Source: Adiantum capillus-veneris (Eukaryota > Streptophyta > Polypodiopsida > Polypodiales > Pteridaceae). Taken from it: DNA of 64,000 bases. Positions 1 through 11,867 of the stretch are shown in pieces (within the stretch, counting starts at the first letter, position 1; every line of letters starts with the position of its first letter). The position numbers and the translations under genes were made by a program. The notes below the pieces were generated by a model that did no database searches, was not told the DNA's origin, and saw nothing but the letters and a program-made list of their open reading frames with translations. Location: NCBI GenBank assembly GCA_014529385.2, contig CM043949.1, positions 146,485,850-146,549,849 of the forward strand, in the 5' to 3' direction.

Positions 1-257
1 GTGTTTATCATAATCTGGCTTCAATATTTATACCACTTGTAGAGGAGGTCATTGCAATGTGTATAAATTGATGTCATTTTTAAGCTATAAATTGAGCTTG
101 TATATACACTCAATAAACCAACCTAATAATCAAGTGTGTTTGTGCCAAGAATATGCTACATTGCATTGAGTAATTAGTGCATAATTAGTTTCTCTAATTA
201 CTTTACTTATGTGCTCACCATGAATGCTTCACTAGTCTATCCACCCTAATCTTTTCA
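1..257 (+). repeat. 3' part of an LTR, cut by the window edge
   Basis: The sequence ends in ...CTTTTCA at 251-257 and is followed after two bases by a primer-binding site, the normal arrangement at the inner edge of a 5' LTR. The left end lies outside the window, so length and family cannot be given. No second copy is seen in the window. Confidence 0.6.
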
Positions 258-259
258 AT

Positions 260-273
260 TGGTATCAGAGCTC
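260..273 (+). other. Primer-binding site, initiator-Met tRNA type
   Basis: TGGTATCAGAGCTC matches the plant PBS complementary to the 3' end of initiator Met tRNA. It lies two bases after the LTR end at 257 and shows that this element ran on the plus strand. Confidence 0.65.
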
Positions 274-1452
274 TAAACATAAATGTTTAAATCTTAGTGA
301 TTGCAGCATGTCAAGTATAGCTCATAGTGTTCAAAGCATGTAGGTTTCTGATGGTAATGCATGTGTGATAGGGCTTGCAATCACTAGATAGTTGAGCACC
401 AACTTTCTCTTATTCTTCCATATTGCAAAAGTAGCTAATGTTCTTCTTCTAGGAACAAGGAAATAGGTTGGGTCGAGCCTGATACGCTACAAGTTTCCTT
501 GCACCGTGACACCGTGTTTTATCTCCTTGCCTTTTTTATAACCATTTCTTTTGTCATAGAGGTTGAATATCATTTGAGCCTCATGTATTGTGATGGCTAC
601 ATATTTGTATGTACGTTGAGGGTTTGGCTCAAGCTCGGGGGTTGCACTATGTAATCTTCTTAATGTACCACATGAGTTCAGCAAGAGGGATTTTTCAGTG
701 CAAACAATAGGAAAAAGAATAGAGATACATTAACAAAAGAGGTTTATATTCCATTTTGGAGGGGGGAAAATCCTAAAATAAGGGGTCATTTATTCATTCA
801 AGTATGTTTAAAAAAGAATTTTTTAGCCTGAGCGCAAGTTATATGGGGGGTTCTAAAATGTGCACCCCTTGAGGAATCAAGGGTTGGATGCATCTTCTTT
901 TCCATCGATACATTTTGTGTTTAAGTAGGGGCGATGGGAGAATTTTGTGCCCAATGTTCTTCACTTCTCCTCAAGTTTGATGAATTGAAGGGTTGTAGAG
1001 GATAATACTGCTAGCTCTCATTTCATATATTCCTTGGTAGACACTTCTTGCGTGTCTTTGATCAATTTTAACAACTCTTGTTTAGAATCCACTAGTGTAC
1101 CATCCAATTCAAATTCCATTGGCGGTTCAGCACTTGATATAGTCAACATACTTTGAGCAGTTTCAATCTAAGTGGAAGGTAGCTCTAGGGGTTCCAGAGG
1201 TACAAATTCTATAGCTGACGTGCTAGGTCTCTTTCACAGCTGGCAATTCATTTAAGAGCATATCTCTTCCATACAATCAATCATTTTCTCCCTGCAGTTC
1301 TTTCTTGTGTTGTGCTACTTGGAGCTCATATCTTCTATAAGCTTTGAGATATGGTCTTCCATCTCTTTGATCTTCATCTCATTCTAGGAGGTTATGGCCA
1401 TGCAGATACCACTTACAAGCATATGTATTTGTATCTTCTCCTCCTCAAGATC
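274..1452. other. Decayed sequence with a broken coiled-coil-like reading frame on the minus strand
   Basis: No intact gene is visible. On the minus strand, about 1457 down to 950, the translation is rich in Glu, Lys, Ile and Leu (for example KDLEEEKIQIHML) with several stops. The frame continues across the gypsy insertion into 14540-14729, so the insertion split an older reading frame. A 65-codon minus frame at 487-684 has no recognisable domain. The direction disagrees with the plus-strand PBS at 260, so more than one old insertion is probably layered here. Confidence 0.35.
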
Positions 1453-1457
1453 CTTCT

Positions 1458-2185
1458 TGTCATAATAATCAATATCTAATTCTCCTAAATGATTTTCTCA
1501 TGTTAAACTGATCATTTAATATGGGGAAGTGCCAAGGGACAAAAAGCTAGAATATTGGTTAAGCTAGAAGACTGGCCATAGTAGGGATCCAAAGGAGGGA
1601 AAATAGGGATCCAAAGGGGGGGCCATCTGCAAAAGAGCCATGTGCAACAATGGGCTAAAAAGACCCTAAGGCTCAGCCCATTAAGACTTCCAAAATGCTA
1701 AGGTTCCAAAATTCAAAGATTGTGTCCAAAGGTCAACCATAGGGGAATTGGATGCTTTGTGTGTGTACAAAAAAGTCTTTACAATCCCTACTTAGGAATG
1801 GGCGAGCCTTTCTTGTAGGGGATGAGAGAGAAAGCCACACACACACACACGCACACACGCACACACAAGCTCCCTTTACACAAAGGGAATGAGGGACACA
1901 TGCCAGCTCCCTAGCCCAGATGCCCACAAGGTGTACCCAATTCCTATTGGATGGCCTTGGAGGTGGACCAATGAGAATTAGACTAGTGTAAATCTAGTTT
2001 AATTAATTTAAAAACACTTAATAAAAGAACCAATGAGAATTAAGTCCTCTAGAAGACTATTGGACAGTCTCCCAAGGGGTCCAATGAGCATTCAGCAGCC
2101 CAATGGCTCGTCTGATTCCTATTGGCCAGGAGGCAAAGGGATCCAATGAGAGGATAGCAAGAGCAAATAGCAAGGGGGGTCGCCC

Positions 2186-2233
<48 letters not shown>

Positions 2234-2948
2234 GCTGATTTTTTCAAGGCATTATCACATACACACGTGTGAAGTAAAGAAGACTCTCTCTCCTTCTCAA
2301 GCTTTAATGGAAAGCTTACCACCTACTCCAAGCTTGTGAGAAGGGAGGCCTACACCAACAACTCTTGGCTTTGTGATGAAAATCCAACCAAGAGCCAAGC
2401 TTCAATGCATGCTCATCTCCTCTACCATGCTAATTACTAAGCTAAGCTATGCTAATATGAGTGATTATGTGAGGAGATGTACATCTTTCTCGTAAGATAC
2501 TCCTTCTTCCTCTCAATCTATTCTCATACCCTGCTAGCTCTCACCATCTTTGAAGGTGTGTGTGAGGTCTGGGTCTGAGACCGGGGATAATTGATGTCGT
2601 GTTTGTTAAGTGTTTTCCTTAGTGCATGAAGCTTTCATCTTCATTGCACTAGCTAGTCTTGAAGGAACACAAAGAATTGTATTGTACAATGTCTCTCTTG
2701 ATGGGAGAAACCATAATACAAAGCCTTTTGGAGAGGGGACTGATCCGGTCCTCACCTGTTGTCAATAACTTAATTTCTCTCTCTTTTGAAAGTATTTTTC
2801 ATGCTATCTAACTAGGTGTTATGCTTTTTGTTGCTCTGTCCACCCAAGCACTCTTGTAATTCTCATTAGGAATCTATTCTAATGAAATGCCCACTATGTT
2901 CATGCTAATTTCCACTACACACAAGTTTTTAGGCCATTAAATGTTACA
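1458..2948 (+). repeat. 5' LTR of the chromodomain gypsy element
   Basis: This is about 1491 bp, starting TGTCATAATAATC and ending AAATGTTACA. It is near-identical to 13066-14534 apart from microsatellite and short indel differences (the 3' copy carries about 14 extra bases near 14310). It contains a (CA)n tract at about 1838-1867, a (GA)n tract at 2189-2231, and a cluster of CCAAT motifs in both orientations at 1943-2150. Confidence 0.93.
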
Positions 2949-2949
2949 T

Positions 2950-2967
2950 TGGTATCAGAGCACAAGG
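2950..2967 (+). other. Primer-binding site, initiator-Met tRNA type
   Basis: TGGTATCAGAGCACAAGG begins two bases after the 5' LTR and marks the start of minus-strand cDNA synthesis. Confidence 0.9.
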
Positions 2968-3365
2968 TTTCTCTTTTCTTGCTCAAGAAGGGAGGTCCTC
3001 AAGGTAGCTATAAATGGTTGGTATTATTAATTGCCTGTCAGTAAGTAGAATAGGGATTTTTTAGACTTGCAGTGCGCCTGCCTTCGTGCAGTTAAGGCGG
3101 AATCACCATCGAGAGCTATGGTCTTAATAGTGGAGTCCTATGGAGCTTGCCTACGGCTTAACCACTATTGAGCTATTAGAAGCTTGACAGGAGCCGGTGT
3201 TGTTTTGGTGTTGAACGACCCTCTCTTCTATTCCTTTCAATTAATGTTATTCGAGCCACGGGTAAAGTAGCTTGAGTGCTTTTTCTAAAGGGGTAAAGAG
3301 GAGTAGCAACTATGGCTTGAAGTGCCAAAGTACACCTAAAAAGTTTACACCTAAAAGTTGTTAGA

Positions 3366-4739
3366 ATGGCTGACAATAATAAAGAGAGTGAAATTAATGT
3401 TGATAGCTTTGATTTTACTAATGAGCAAGCTACTAATGATGGTCCGACGCTTGTTAACTATCTTGTTTCTAGGCTTCAACAAGCCATGGGCAATCCATCT
3501 CTCCAAAGTGAAGTGCAATGGCAGCTCCGTGCTCATGGGATTCTCCAAGCTCATCACCATGACGAGAGAACACCTAGGAAGCCTCCTTGTGAGACTTCCA
3601 AAAAAGGTCTCTCTCCGATTCGGGAAGAAGAAGAGAATCCATACGAAGGGCTCAAGAATTTACTTATTGATGATGCATCTCCTTCCCAGAGGAGAACTCA
3701 AGAGCCTCCACTGAAGGAACGAGAAAGAAGTGAGTCTCCCGCCACCTCGGCGGAGATGGCTCCACGAAGATGGCGGGCTAAACGCTCTCCATCACCACCA
3801 AAGAGGAGAAGACCATCGCACCCTTCTCCACACCATAATTCAAAGAGGGATGATAAAAAGCAAGAGAAGAAAAAGGCGAGAAAGAGGACACCCTCTTCTC
3901 CATCTTCTTCATCCTCTTCCTCTTATGAAAGTGATGGTGAAGACGACGAAGATCAAGACAAGAAAAAGGCGAGAAAGAGGTCACCCTCTTCTCCACCTTC
4001 TTCAAATTCTTCACCTTCTGAAGAAAGTGATGGTGCAACCTTTGAACCATCAAAAAGAAGAGGCCATAGGAAATCTTATGCCGCATGGAAGAGGTTGTCC
4101 AAGCTCAAGAAGTTCAAAGAGGGAGGGAAGAGTATCTCTTTCCTTACCTATGATGGCACCTTTGGTGCTACCGACAAAGTCTTTGCCTTTATCCAACAGT
4201 TTGATGTGGCGTTTGGAGATGAGGTCTTCACGGAGTCCTCTAAGCTACGCCATGTAGCTATGCACTTTCAAAAGTCCACCAGGCAATGGTGGTCCAGCCT
4301 ACGAGCCAACGGTGAAGCTCCACGAACATGGAAAGCTTTAAAAGCTTCCATTATGAAGAAGTTTTTGGCCACCGATGCCAAAGACAAAGTACTCACCGAA
4401 TGGCAAAGCTTAAAGCTCTCTCCCTATGAATCCATCCACAAATATGTAGACAAGTTTTGGGACCTACAACTCAAAGCCACTGTCTTCAAAAAGTTGGATT
4501 TTGGAGAGCAAAAGCAACAATTTTGTGCGGGCTTAACCGAAGAAATGGCGGAGTATGTCCACTCCCAAAGGCCGCGTACCATGCAATTGAACTTCTTCCA
4601 GGAAGTTCACCGCCTAACAAACCTCCTTATAGAGTTTCTCAAGCTCAACAAGAGGAGATTATGCGGCAAGTGCATGAGTTCGTTGAGAAGGGCATGGTTA
4701 GGCCTAGCTCATCTCCATTTTTCTCACCTGTGCTATTAG
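3366..4739 (+). CDS. gag: Gag of the gypsy element, fused at its end to out-of-frame pol sequence
   Basis: The open frame has 457 codons. Residues about 120-225 form a low-complexity basic/serine region with a twice-repeated block: KKKARKR, a Ser-rich stretch, then ESDG (starts near 3868 and 3961), resembling RS-rich or nuclear-localisation sequence. Residues about 255-400 match the retrotransposon Gag capsid fold seen in plant gypsy elements (FIQQFDVAF ... RQWWSSL ... LTEWQSLKLSPYESIHKYVDKFWDL ordering). The normal zinc knuckle and aspartic protease that should follow are absent. From about 4585 the DNA encodes the start of RT in another frame, so the last 50 or so residues of this ORF are read through pol DNA. 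The ATG at 3366 follows a 400-base leader after the PBS. Probably not a functional capsid source today. Confidence 0.8.
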   Translation: MADNNKESEINVDSFDFTNEQATNDGPTLVNYLVSRLQQAMGNPSLQSEVQWQLRAHGILQAHHHDERTPRKPPCETSKKGLSPIREEEENPYEGLKNLLIDDASPSQRRTQEPPLKERERSESPATSAEMAPRRWRAKRSPSPPKRRRPSHPSPHHNSKRDDKKQEKKKARKRTPSSPSSSSSSSYESDGEDDEDQDKKKARKRSPSSPPSSNSSPSEESDGATFEPSKRRGHRKSYAAWKRLSKLKKFKEGGKSISFLTYDGTFGATDKVFAFIQQFDVAFGDEVFTESSKLRHVAMHFQKSTRQWWSSLRANGEAPRTWKALKASIMKKFLATDAKDKVLTEWQSLKLSPYESIHKYVDKFWDLQLKATVFKKLDFGEQKQQFCAGLTEEMAEYVHSQRPRTMQLNFFQEVHRLTNLLIEFLKLNKRRLCGKCMSSLRRAWLGLAHLHFSHLCY

Positions 4740-6550
4740 TGCAAAAGAAAGACGGCACATATCGTATGTGTGTCGACTATAGAGCACTAAATAGGATCAC
4801 TATCAAGAATAGGTTTCTTGTTCCATGGGTAGAAGACCTATTTGATAAGCTACAATGATCGACCTACTTCAATAGGATTGACCTAAAAAGTGGTTATCAT
4901 CAAATAAGGATAGTTGATCAAGACATTGTAAAGACCGCATTTCGCACCACATTTAGTATTTATGAATACCTTGTCATGCCTTTTGGCTTGACCAATGCAC
5001 CAACCACATTCAACCGCTTGATGGAGAATCTGTTCAGGCCTCATCGAACCTTCACGGGAGTGTTCTTTGATCATATTATCATCTACTCTAATTCATTAGA
5101 CGAACACAAGCAACACCTCCAGGTAATATTTCAAGTTTTAAGAGAGAATAAACTTTATGTTAATCGAAAGAAAAGTGAATTTTTCTTGTAAGAGATTCAG
5201 TATTTAGGTCACATTATCTCTCAAGATGGCATCCAAATGGATCCAGCAAAGTTAGAGGTAATAAAAGGATGGCCTAAACCAAAGAATCTTCATGAACTAA
5301 GAAGCTTTATAAGTATGCGTGCATACTATAGACGCTTCATAGAAAAGTTCTCACAAATTGCGGGACCATTACATGACCTAACAAAGAAAAGCGTTAGGTA
5401 TACATGGTCTGCTAAGGAGAACAATGCTTTCGAAGAGCTTAAAGAAAAGCTTATCTCTCAACCTGTGCTTACACTACCGGATCTCTCAAAACCATTTGAG
5501 GTCCAATGTGATGATTGTGGTGATTGCCTTGGAGCTGTTTTGCTCCAAGAAGGGTACGCCATAGGCTATGAGAGTCGAAGGCTCGACCCTGTTGAGCAAG
5601 CTCTAGGCATATATGAAAAGGAACTCCTTGCAGTTCTACATGCCTTAGACTCATGGAAGCACTATTTATTGGGGACTCCTTTCATTCTGCAACGAACGGA
5701 TCACCAAAGTCTTAAGTACTTCATGACGCAGACCAAGCTCTCCGACAAACAAATGAGGTGGGCAAATTTCCTTTCGCAATTTTATTTTCATATTGCTCAC
5801 ATTGCGGGCAAGCATAATCAAGTAGCTGATACACTCTCAAGACGGCCGAGAGTGAATGCAGTTTCCATAGCAACTCACAATGATCTATCTTCAATGATAC
5901 ATGAGTACGCTATTGATCCCGATTTTAGAGATGTGATTTCAGCCCTTGCATTAGGGAAGAAAGAAGAACCATTTACTTTACAAGATGGTTATCTTCTCTA
6001 TGGCAATAGACTATGCGTTACTAACTCACTACGTGAGAAAGTAATGTATGAATCTCATGCTCCACCTTATGCGGGGCATAGAGGGATTCAGTCTTCCTTA
6101 AAGGGAATTGAAACATATTTCTATTGGCCTACCATGAAAGTGAACATACAAGAGTATGTTTCTAAATGTGTGGTATGCCAAAAGACAAAATTTGATAGAG
6201 GGAAGCAACTTGGATTGCTTCAACCCTTGCCAATCCCTAATTCACCATGGGAGAGAATATCCATGGATTTTATCTTTGGATTGCCTAAGTCTATCCATGG
6301 GAATACGGGAATATGGACGATAGTAGACAGGTTCAGTAAACAAGCTCGTTTTATACCTGTCAAAAAGACTATCAAAGCCCATCAAATGGAAACCCTCTTC
6401 ATTTCACAAATTTTCAAGTACCGTGGCTTGCCAATGTCCACAATGTCCATAGTGTCAGATAGAGATCCTAGAATGACCAGTAATTTCTGGAAGGGTCTCT
6501 TTGAGAATTTAGGGACAAGGCTAAACTTCTCTAAGTCCCTTGCTACTTAA
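4585..6550 (+). pseudogene. pol: gypsy Pol remnant: RT, RNase H and first part of integrase
   Basis: All three domains lie in one frame with stops TGA at 4856-4858 and TAA at 5189-5191. RT: ELLPGSSPPNKPPYRVSQAQ near 4590, KKDGTYRMCVDYRALN at about 4745, MPFGLTNAPTTFNRLM at 4976. The catalytic double Asp is FFDH, so the second Asp is His (codon 5072-5074). RNase H (about 5490-5850): Asp in QCDDCG, Glu in EKELLAVLHAL, Asp in RTDHQS, Asp in VADTLSRR. Integrase (about 6050-6540): HHCC zinc motif (H, H, then CVVCQ), first Asp in SMDFIFGLP, second Asp in VSDRDPR. The frame then breaks at about 6537-6550 and jumps past the region that should carry the catalytic Glu. This is an enzyme remnant, not a working polymerase. 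Confidence 0.9.
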
Positions 6551-6945
6551 GGTACATGGGAAGATCTTCGCTGCAGATGAGTATAGTCGAGACCTACAAG
6601 AATCTTTTCAAAAGATTAAGGATGCTATCTCTATCTCACAGCAAAGGCAAAAGGCTGCTGCTGATAGGCATAGAAGAGCCCAAACCTTTAAAGAAAATAA
6701 TTGGGTCTTATTAAAGTTTCCCAAGGCTCGATTAAGGCACACGACGGGCAAGAATCCTACGGGACACCAAAAGTACTATGCTAAACTAGCAAAAAGGTAC
6801 TATGGTCCCTTCCAGATTCTTAGGCCAATCAATGAGATGGCCTATCAACTCAAGTTGCCCAATCATTGGCTCATATACAATGCGTTCCATGTGAGCCTAT
6901 TAAAGCCTTACAAAGAAGAGCCACTTCAAGAACCAACTATTGAAG
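6540..6945 (+). pseudogene. gypsy integrase C-terminal region, interrupted by a copia insertion
   Basis: The frame resumes after the deletion and reads AAADRHRR, then FHVSLLKPYK, the conserved end of plant gypsy integrases just before the chromodomain. It is cut at 6945 by the copia LTR; the last five bases (TGAAG) are the target duplication. The frame continues exactly at 12502 on the far side. Confidence 0.88.
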
Positions 6946-7723
6946 TGTTAGGAAATAAGACGTAGCTAAATAGATAATTGAGTAGATTACTTAATGGAGA
7001 GTGACAGATTTATATACATGAGATTATAGAGTAGAGAGAGAGAGAGAGAGAGAGTACACACGATATACGTGGTTCACCCAATGTGGGCTACGTCCACGGG
7101 AAAGCAGCCACTCAATGGCTTTAGTACTTCAAAACAAGAAGTAGTTTACAAAGGGATTATACCCTTAATGGAGCTCCCGCCTTGCTTCACTCTCACCACC
7201 TCACACTCACCTTGTTGCATCAACTTCACACTATGAAATGTGTGTAGAAATGGCCTCCTTTTATAGGCCAAAAGGGCTGCTCTCTCTTATGAGAGACAGC
7301 CATGTGTAGTCGCCCTTGTGCGAATAAGTCCAAATCGGACCCTCCAATCCGCCCATGTGTGGCCGCCCTTGAGAAGACAAGTCCGCTTTTGAATTCGGCC
7401 TCCGGCCATTGACTTCTGACCACCGCCATCGGCCATTGACTACCGGCCACCGGCCAACCGTCTGGTTGTTTTCCGACCACTTTCCGACCGCCGTCCGGCC
7501 ATAATATTCCGGCGAAAAAGAATACTCCGGCGAAAAAAAAAGTCTCGGGGGCCTCCGCCCCCGAGGCCTTTAAAGTTGCCCCTGATTCTTGTCCGTGAAA
7601 ATTTTGGTTTCCGGTGAGTGATTTTCCTTCACGCACGATGGCTTCTCCTCATAATGGGGGTCTTACAAATGTGTGCTTTTACCACAAAAAATTACAAGGG
7701 TAAATCAGGCTCCATACTTAACA
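6946..7723 (-). repeat. 3' LTR of copia copy 1
   Basis: 778 bp. It carries a (GA)n tract near 7026-7052, a TATAAAAGG box on the minus strand (plus 7257-7265), and a short array of CCGGCCATTGAC-like units near 7396-7462. Confidence 0.9.
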
Positions 7724-7785
7724 TGAAGACCCACATGGAGACTGATCTCCAAACCAAACCTGTGACTGTTTTCCATTCTGGCTTC

Positions 7786-10700
7786 TTATCGTTGAATGCC
7801 GATTGAAGATGAGCGAAAGCTCAACTTCTCCTTGTTGACCACCTTTGTAAACATGTCTGCAAGATTTTCACTTGTATGCACCTTTCCTAGCTTTAGTTGT
7901 CCCTCTTCCAAAAGAGTGCGTATGAAGTGATATCTCACCTCAATGTGCTTTGTCCTTGAATGAAAGGCTGAGTTCTTCACAAGATGGATAGCGCTTTGGC
8001 TATCACTGTACAAGACACAATTGTCTTGTTTGAATCCAAGCTCTTCTAAGAATCTGTGAAGCCACAGAATTTCTTTACTTGCCTCCGTCATTGCTACATA
8101 CTCTGCTTCCGTGGTAGAAAGTGAAACCACTTTCTGCAGCTTTGAAGCCCAGCTTACTGCTGTGCCTCCAACCGTGAACACATAGCCAGTAGTGCTCCTT
8201 CAAGTATCTTTGTCACCTGCCATATCTGCATCAGCATACCCTTCTAGAAAAATATCAGTTCCTCCAAAATACAAAGCATTTTTTGTTGTCCCTTTTAGAT
8301 ACCTAAGTATCCATCCTTCACAGCTTGCCAATGCTCTTTACCTGGGTTGTCCATGAACCTACTCACAACTCCCACTGCATGTGCAATGTCTGGCCTTGTC
8401 CAGACCATAGCATACATTAGAGAACCTACCGTTGCAGCATATGGAACTTTAGACATATAGGGTATCTCCTCTTGTGTCTTTGGACACATATCCTTCGTTA
8501 GTTTAAAATGACCAGCCAAAGGTGTAGAAACTGGTTTTGCATTTTGCATTGCAAACCTTTCTAGTACCTTCTTGATGTAATCTTCTTGAGATAGCTTTAT
8601 TGTCTCCTTCGTCTTGTCCCTTGATATTTTCATACCAAGTATCCTCTTTGCAGCACCTAAATCTTTCATTGAAAAAGATTTGGACAGATCCTCTTTTAGG
8701 TCTTTGATGTCGTGCATGTTAGCACTTGCAATCAACATGTCATCAACATACAACATTAGGATGATGAATTTCCCATCTCCTAAATTCTCCGTGTAGACGC
8801 AGTGATCCGAGTTGCATCTTGTGAATCCATGATCCAACATCCATCGATCAAACTTCAAGTACCATTGTCTTGATGCTTGCTTTAAACCATACAAGCTCTT
8901 CTTTAATCTGCAAACCATTTTCTCCTTACCTTTTACTTCATACCCCTTTGGTTGAAGCATGTAGATTTCCTCCTCTAAGTCACCGTGAGGGAATGCCGTA
9001 TTTACATCCATTTGCTCGAGATTTAGATCATGAGCAGCCACAAGGCTTAAGACAAGCCTAATTGAGTTCATTTTTACAACAGGAGAAAATATTTCATTGA
9101 AGTCAATACCTTTCTTTTGAGAAAAACCTTTTACCACAAGCCTAGACTTGTACCTTTTCTTCCCACCTTCTTCTTCCTTTAGCTTGTACACCCATTTGTT
9201 TTGAAGTGCTCGCTTACCTTTAGGCAACTCAACCAACGCCCATGTTTGGTTGCGATGAAGTGAGTCCATCTCCACTTGCATGCTCTTAATTCGTCCATTC
9301 TTCTTTGGATTCATGTTGCATAGCTTCTTCATATGATTCCGACTCTCCAGAATCTGAGATCAAGAGATGGTTGAAGGAAGGAACAAACCTTTCTGGAGGT
9401 CTACTTGCTCTTGTAGATCTTCGGGGAATAGGTTGAGGCTCCTCATTTGGTTGACGTTGTTGCACATTGTCACCGTTTGCAGTCCTTGAGTCTTCACCGT
9501 CCTCAAGCTCCATGTACTCATCACCTGTTTCTTTTGTTTGTTTTCTTTCCAAGTAATCTTTGTACATATTTTGTTCGTTAAAAATTACATCCCTACTCCT
9601 TAAGATTTTACCATCTTTAGGATTCCATAAGCGATACCCAAAGTCTCCTTCTCCATAGCCAATGAAGAAACACTTTTTGGACTTTGCATCTAACTTTGAT
9701 CTTAGGCTTCTATCTATGTGCATGAAAGCCTCACACCCAAACACTTTGAGAAATGCATAATTCACCGGTTTACCTGTCCATGCCTCTTCTGGAACTCCCC
9801 CATCCAATGCTGTTGAGGGTGACCGATTGATTAAGTACACAGACGTACTTACAGCTTCCGCCCAAAACTCAAGCGATAGGCCTGCATGTAGCCGCATGCT
9901 TCGTGCTCGTTCCATGATTGTCCTGTTCATCGTTTCCGAAATCCCATTTTGTTGAGGTGTCCTTGGGGTTGTCCTTTGCCTCCGAATGCCATTGCTAGCA
10001 CAAAAGCTTTCAAAAGCTTGGCTGCAATATTCGCCTCCATTGTCGGATCTGAGGCATTTAACCTTGGTACCTGTTTCATTCTCCACAAAGGCTTTCTACC
10101 TTTGAAATATGGAAAATACATCGGATTTATTTTTCATGACATAAACCCATGTTTTTCTAGTCGCATTGTCTATGAATGTTACATAGTACAATGAGCCACC
10201 AAGTGATGGTGTACTTGCAGGACCCCAAACATCAGAATGAACCAACTCAAGTTTTTTATTTTTTCTTTCATTTCTTGATTTTTGAAATTTTACCCTCTTT
10301 TGTTTACCATAAACACAATCTTCACAAAACTATAAGTCCACTTCTTTCAAACCTGGTAGAAGATTCTTTGTTTGAAGGATTTGCCTTCCTTTGGCACTCA
10401 TATGCCCAAGTTGGTAGTGCCACACCGCACTGTCAACTTCTGTAGTTGCTGCACAAGCTGAAGGTTGCGTGCTAACAGTACACAAGTAAAGTGTACCGAC
10501 TTTTTCACCCTTGGAAACCACCAAAGATCCCTTTGAGATCTTCCACCGTTTGTTTCCGAATGCAATGTTGTGACCTTCATCGTCCAATTGTCCTGTAGAG
10601 ATCAAATTTTTGCGAAGAGAAGGAACATGCCTAACATCTTTAAGCTTCCATTCATTTCCGTTAGCAGTTTTGACAGAAACTGTACCTTTGTCGACAATCT

Positions 10701-11675
10701 CACAAGCTTCATCATCTCCCAAGTATACATACCCAAAATTACCTTTGGTGTAGTCTTGGAAATGTTGCTTGTGTGGTGTCGCATGGAATGAAGCCCCGAA
10801 TCTACTATCCAGAAATTAGACACATTATCTAATGAGAGAATTAGAGCATCTTGCTCTACTTTACCTGCCACATTGGCCTTCGATGTTGGCTTGTTGTCTT
10901 GAGACTCTATCTCCTTCTTCTTCTTCTTGGACCAGCAATCCTTCTTGACGTGGCCCTTCTTGCCGCAGTTCCAACATTCAAGAACTGACTTTGTGCGTGA
11001 CTTGCTCCGCCTTGAGCGATCACGACCCTTTTGGTTTTTGAACCTCTCCTTAAGCCTTCCTCTTGTTTCCACTGATAGTGCAGCACTTGATGATTCTCCC
11101 TTGCTTCTCCTTCGCATTTCCTCGCTTAGGAGAACACCCACAACATCATCAAACTTAAGATTATTTCTGCCAGAGATAGAATTACTTACAGCGATCACAA
11201 GGCTGTCCCAACTATCCGGTAGAGATGATACTATAAGGAGAGCTCGCACTTCGTCATCGAAATTGATTTTCACTGATCGAAGTTGACTTATGTTTGTGTT
11301 AAAGTCATTTAGGTGTTCTGCAGCTGAACCATTCTCTGCCATCTTTAGATTGAACAAGCGCTTCATAAGAAATACCTTATTGGATGCCGATGGTTTCTCG
11401 TAGAAGTCGTCAAGTGACTTCATCAAGTCCTCCGTGGTCTTCATCTCCGAAACATTGAAGGCCACCGTTGACGCTAAGCTTAACCGGATTGTTCCCAGTT
11501 CCTTTCAATCAAGGACAATCCATGCTTCATCTGCCATTGTTGCGGGCTTCTTTACAAGACCGCCTAGTGGCAAATAGAGGTCCTTCTGGTAAAGATAGTC
11601 TTCAATCTGCATCTTCCAATGTTGGTAGTTTTTTCCGTTGAACTTCTCAATCTTGAGCTTCCCTTCCTCCGCCAT
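7786..11675 (-). pseudogene. copia Gag-Pol polyprotein remnant, copy 1
   Basis: Reading leftwards: Gag from 11675 (MAEEGK start) with an in-frame stop near 11508; UBN2-type Gag region, then intact zinc knuckle CWNCGKKGHVKKDC near 10960; protease WIVDSG near 10800, where one base is missing compared with copy 2 (at about 10797), so the frame shifts inside the active-site motif; GAG-pre-integrase; integrase RSDNGGEY and PQQNGISE (10086-9900); RT with YVDDML near 8740; RNase H at 8181-7786 ([13 protein letters not shown]). Breaks include a frameshift near 9300-9330 and one between 8181 and 8295. Closely related to 59649-63523, which helps locate each lesion. Inactive. Confidence 0.9.
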
Positions 11676-11730
11676 AACTCCCACTCAATTCAAGGAATCC
11701 TTTCCTTGAGATAATTTAGCTACGAGCAAA

Positions 11731-11746
11731 CCTTGCTCTGATACCA
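11731..11746 (-). other. PBS of copia copy 1 (initiator-Met tRNA type)
   Basis: On the minus strand it reads TGGTATCAGAGCAAGG, two bases inside the right-hand LTR. Confidence 0.88.
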
Positions 11747-11748
11747 GT

Positions 11749-11832
11749 TGTTAGGAAATAAGACGTAGCTAAATAGATAATTGAGTAGATTACGTAATGG
11801 AGAGAGACAGATTTATATACACGAGATTATAG

Positions 11833-11867
<35 letters not shown>

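Noticed and set aside
2950-2967. tRNA-like matches at primer-binding sites as tRNA genes
   Set aside because: Only 11-18 bases complementary to tRNA 3' ends are present; no cloverleaf follows.
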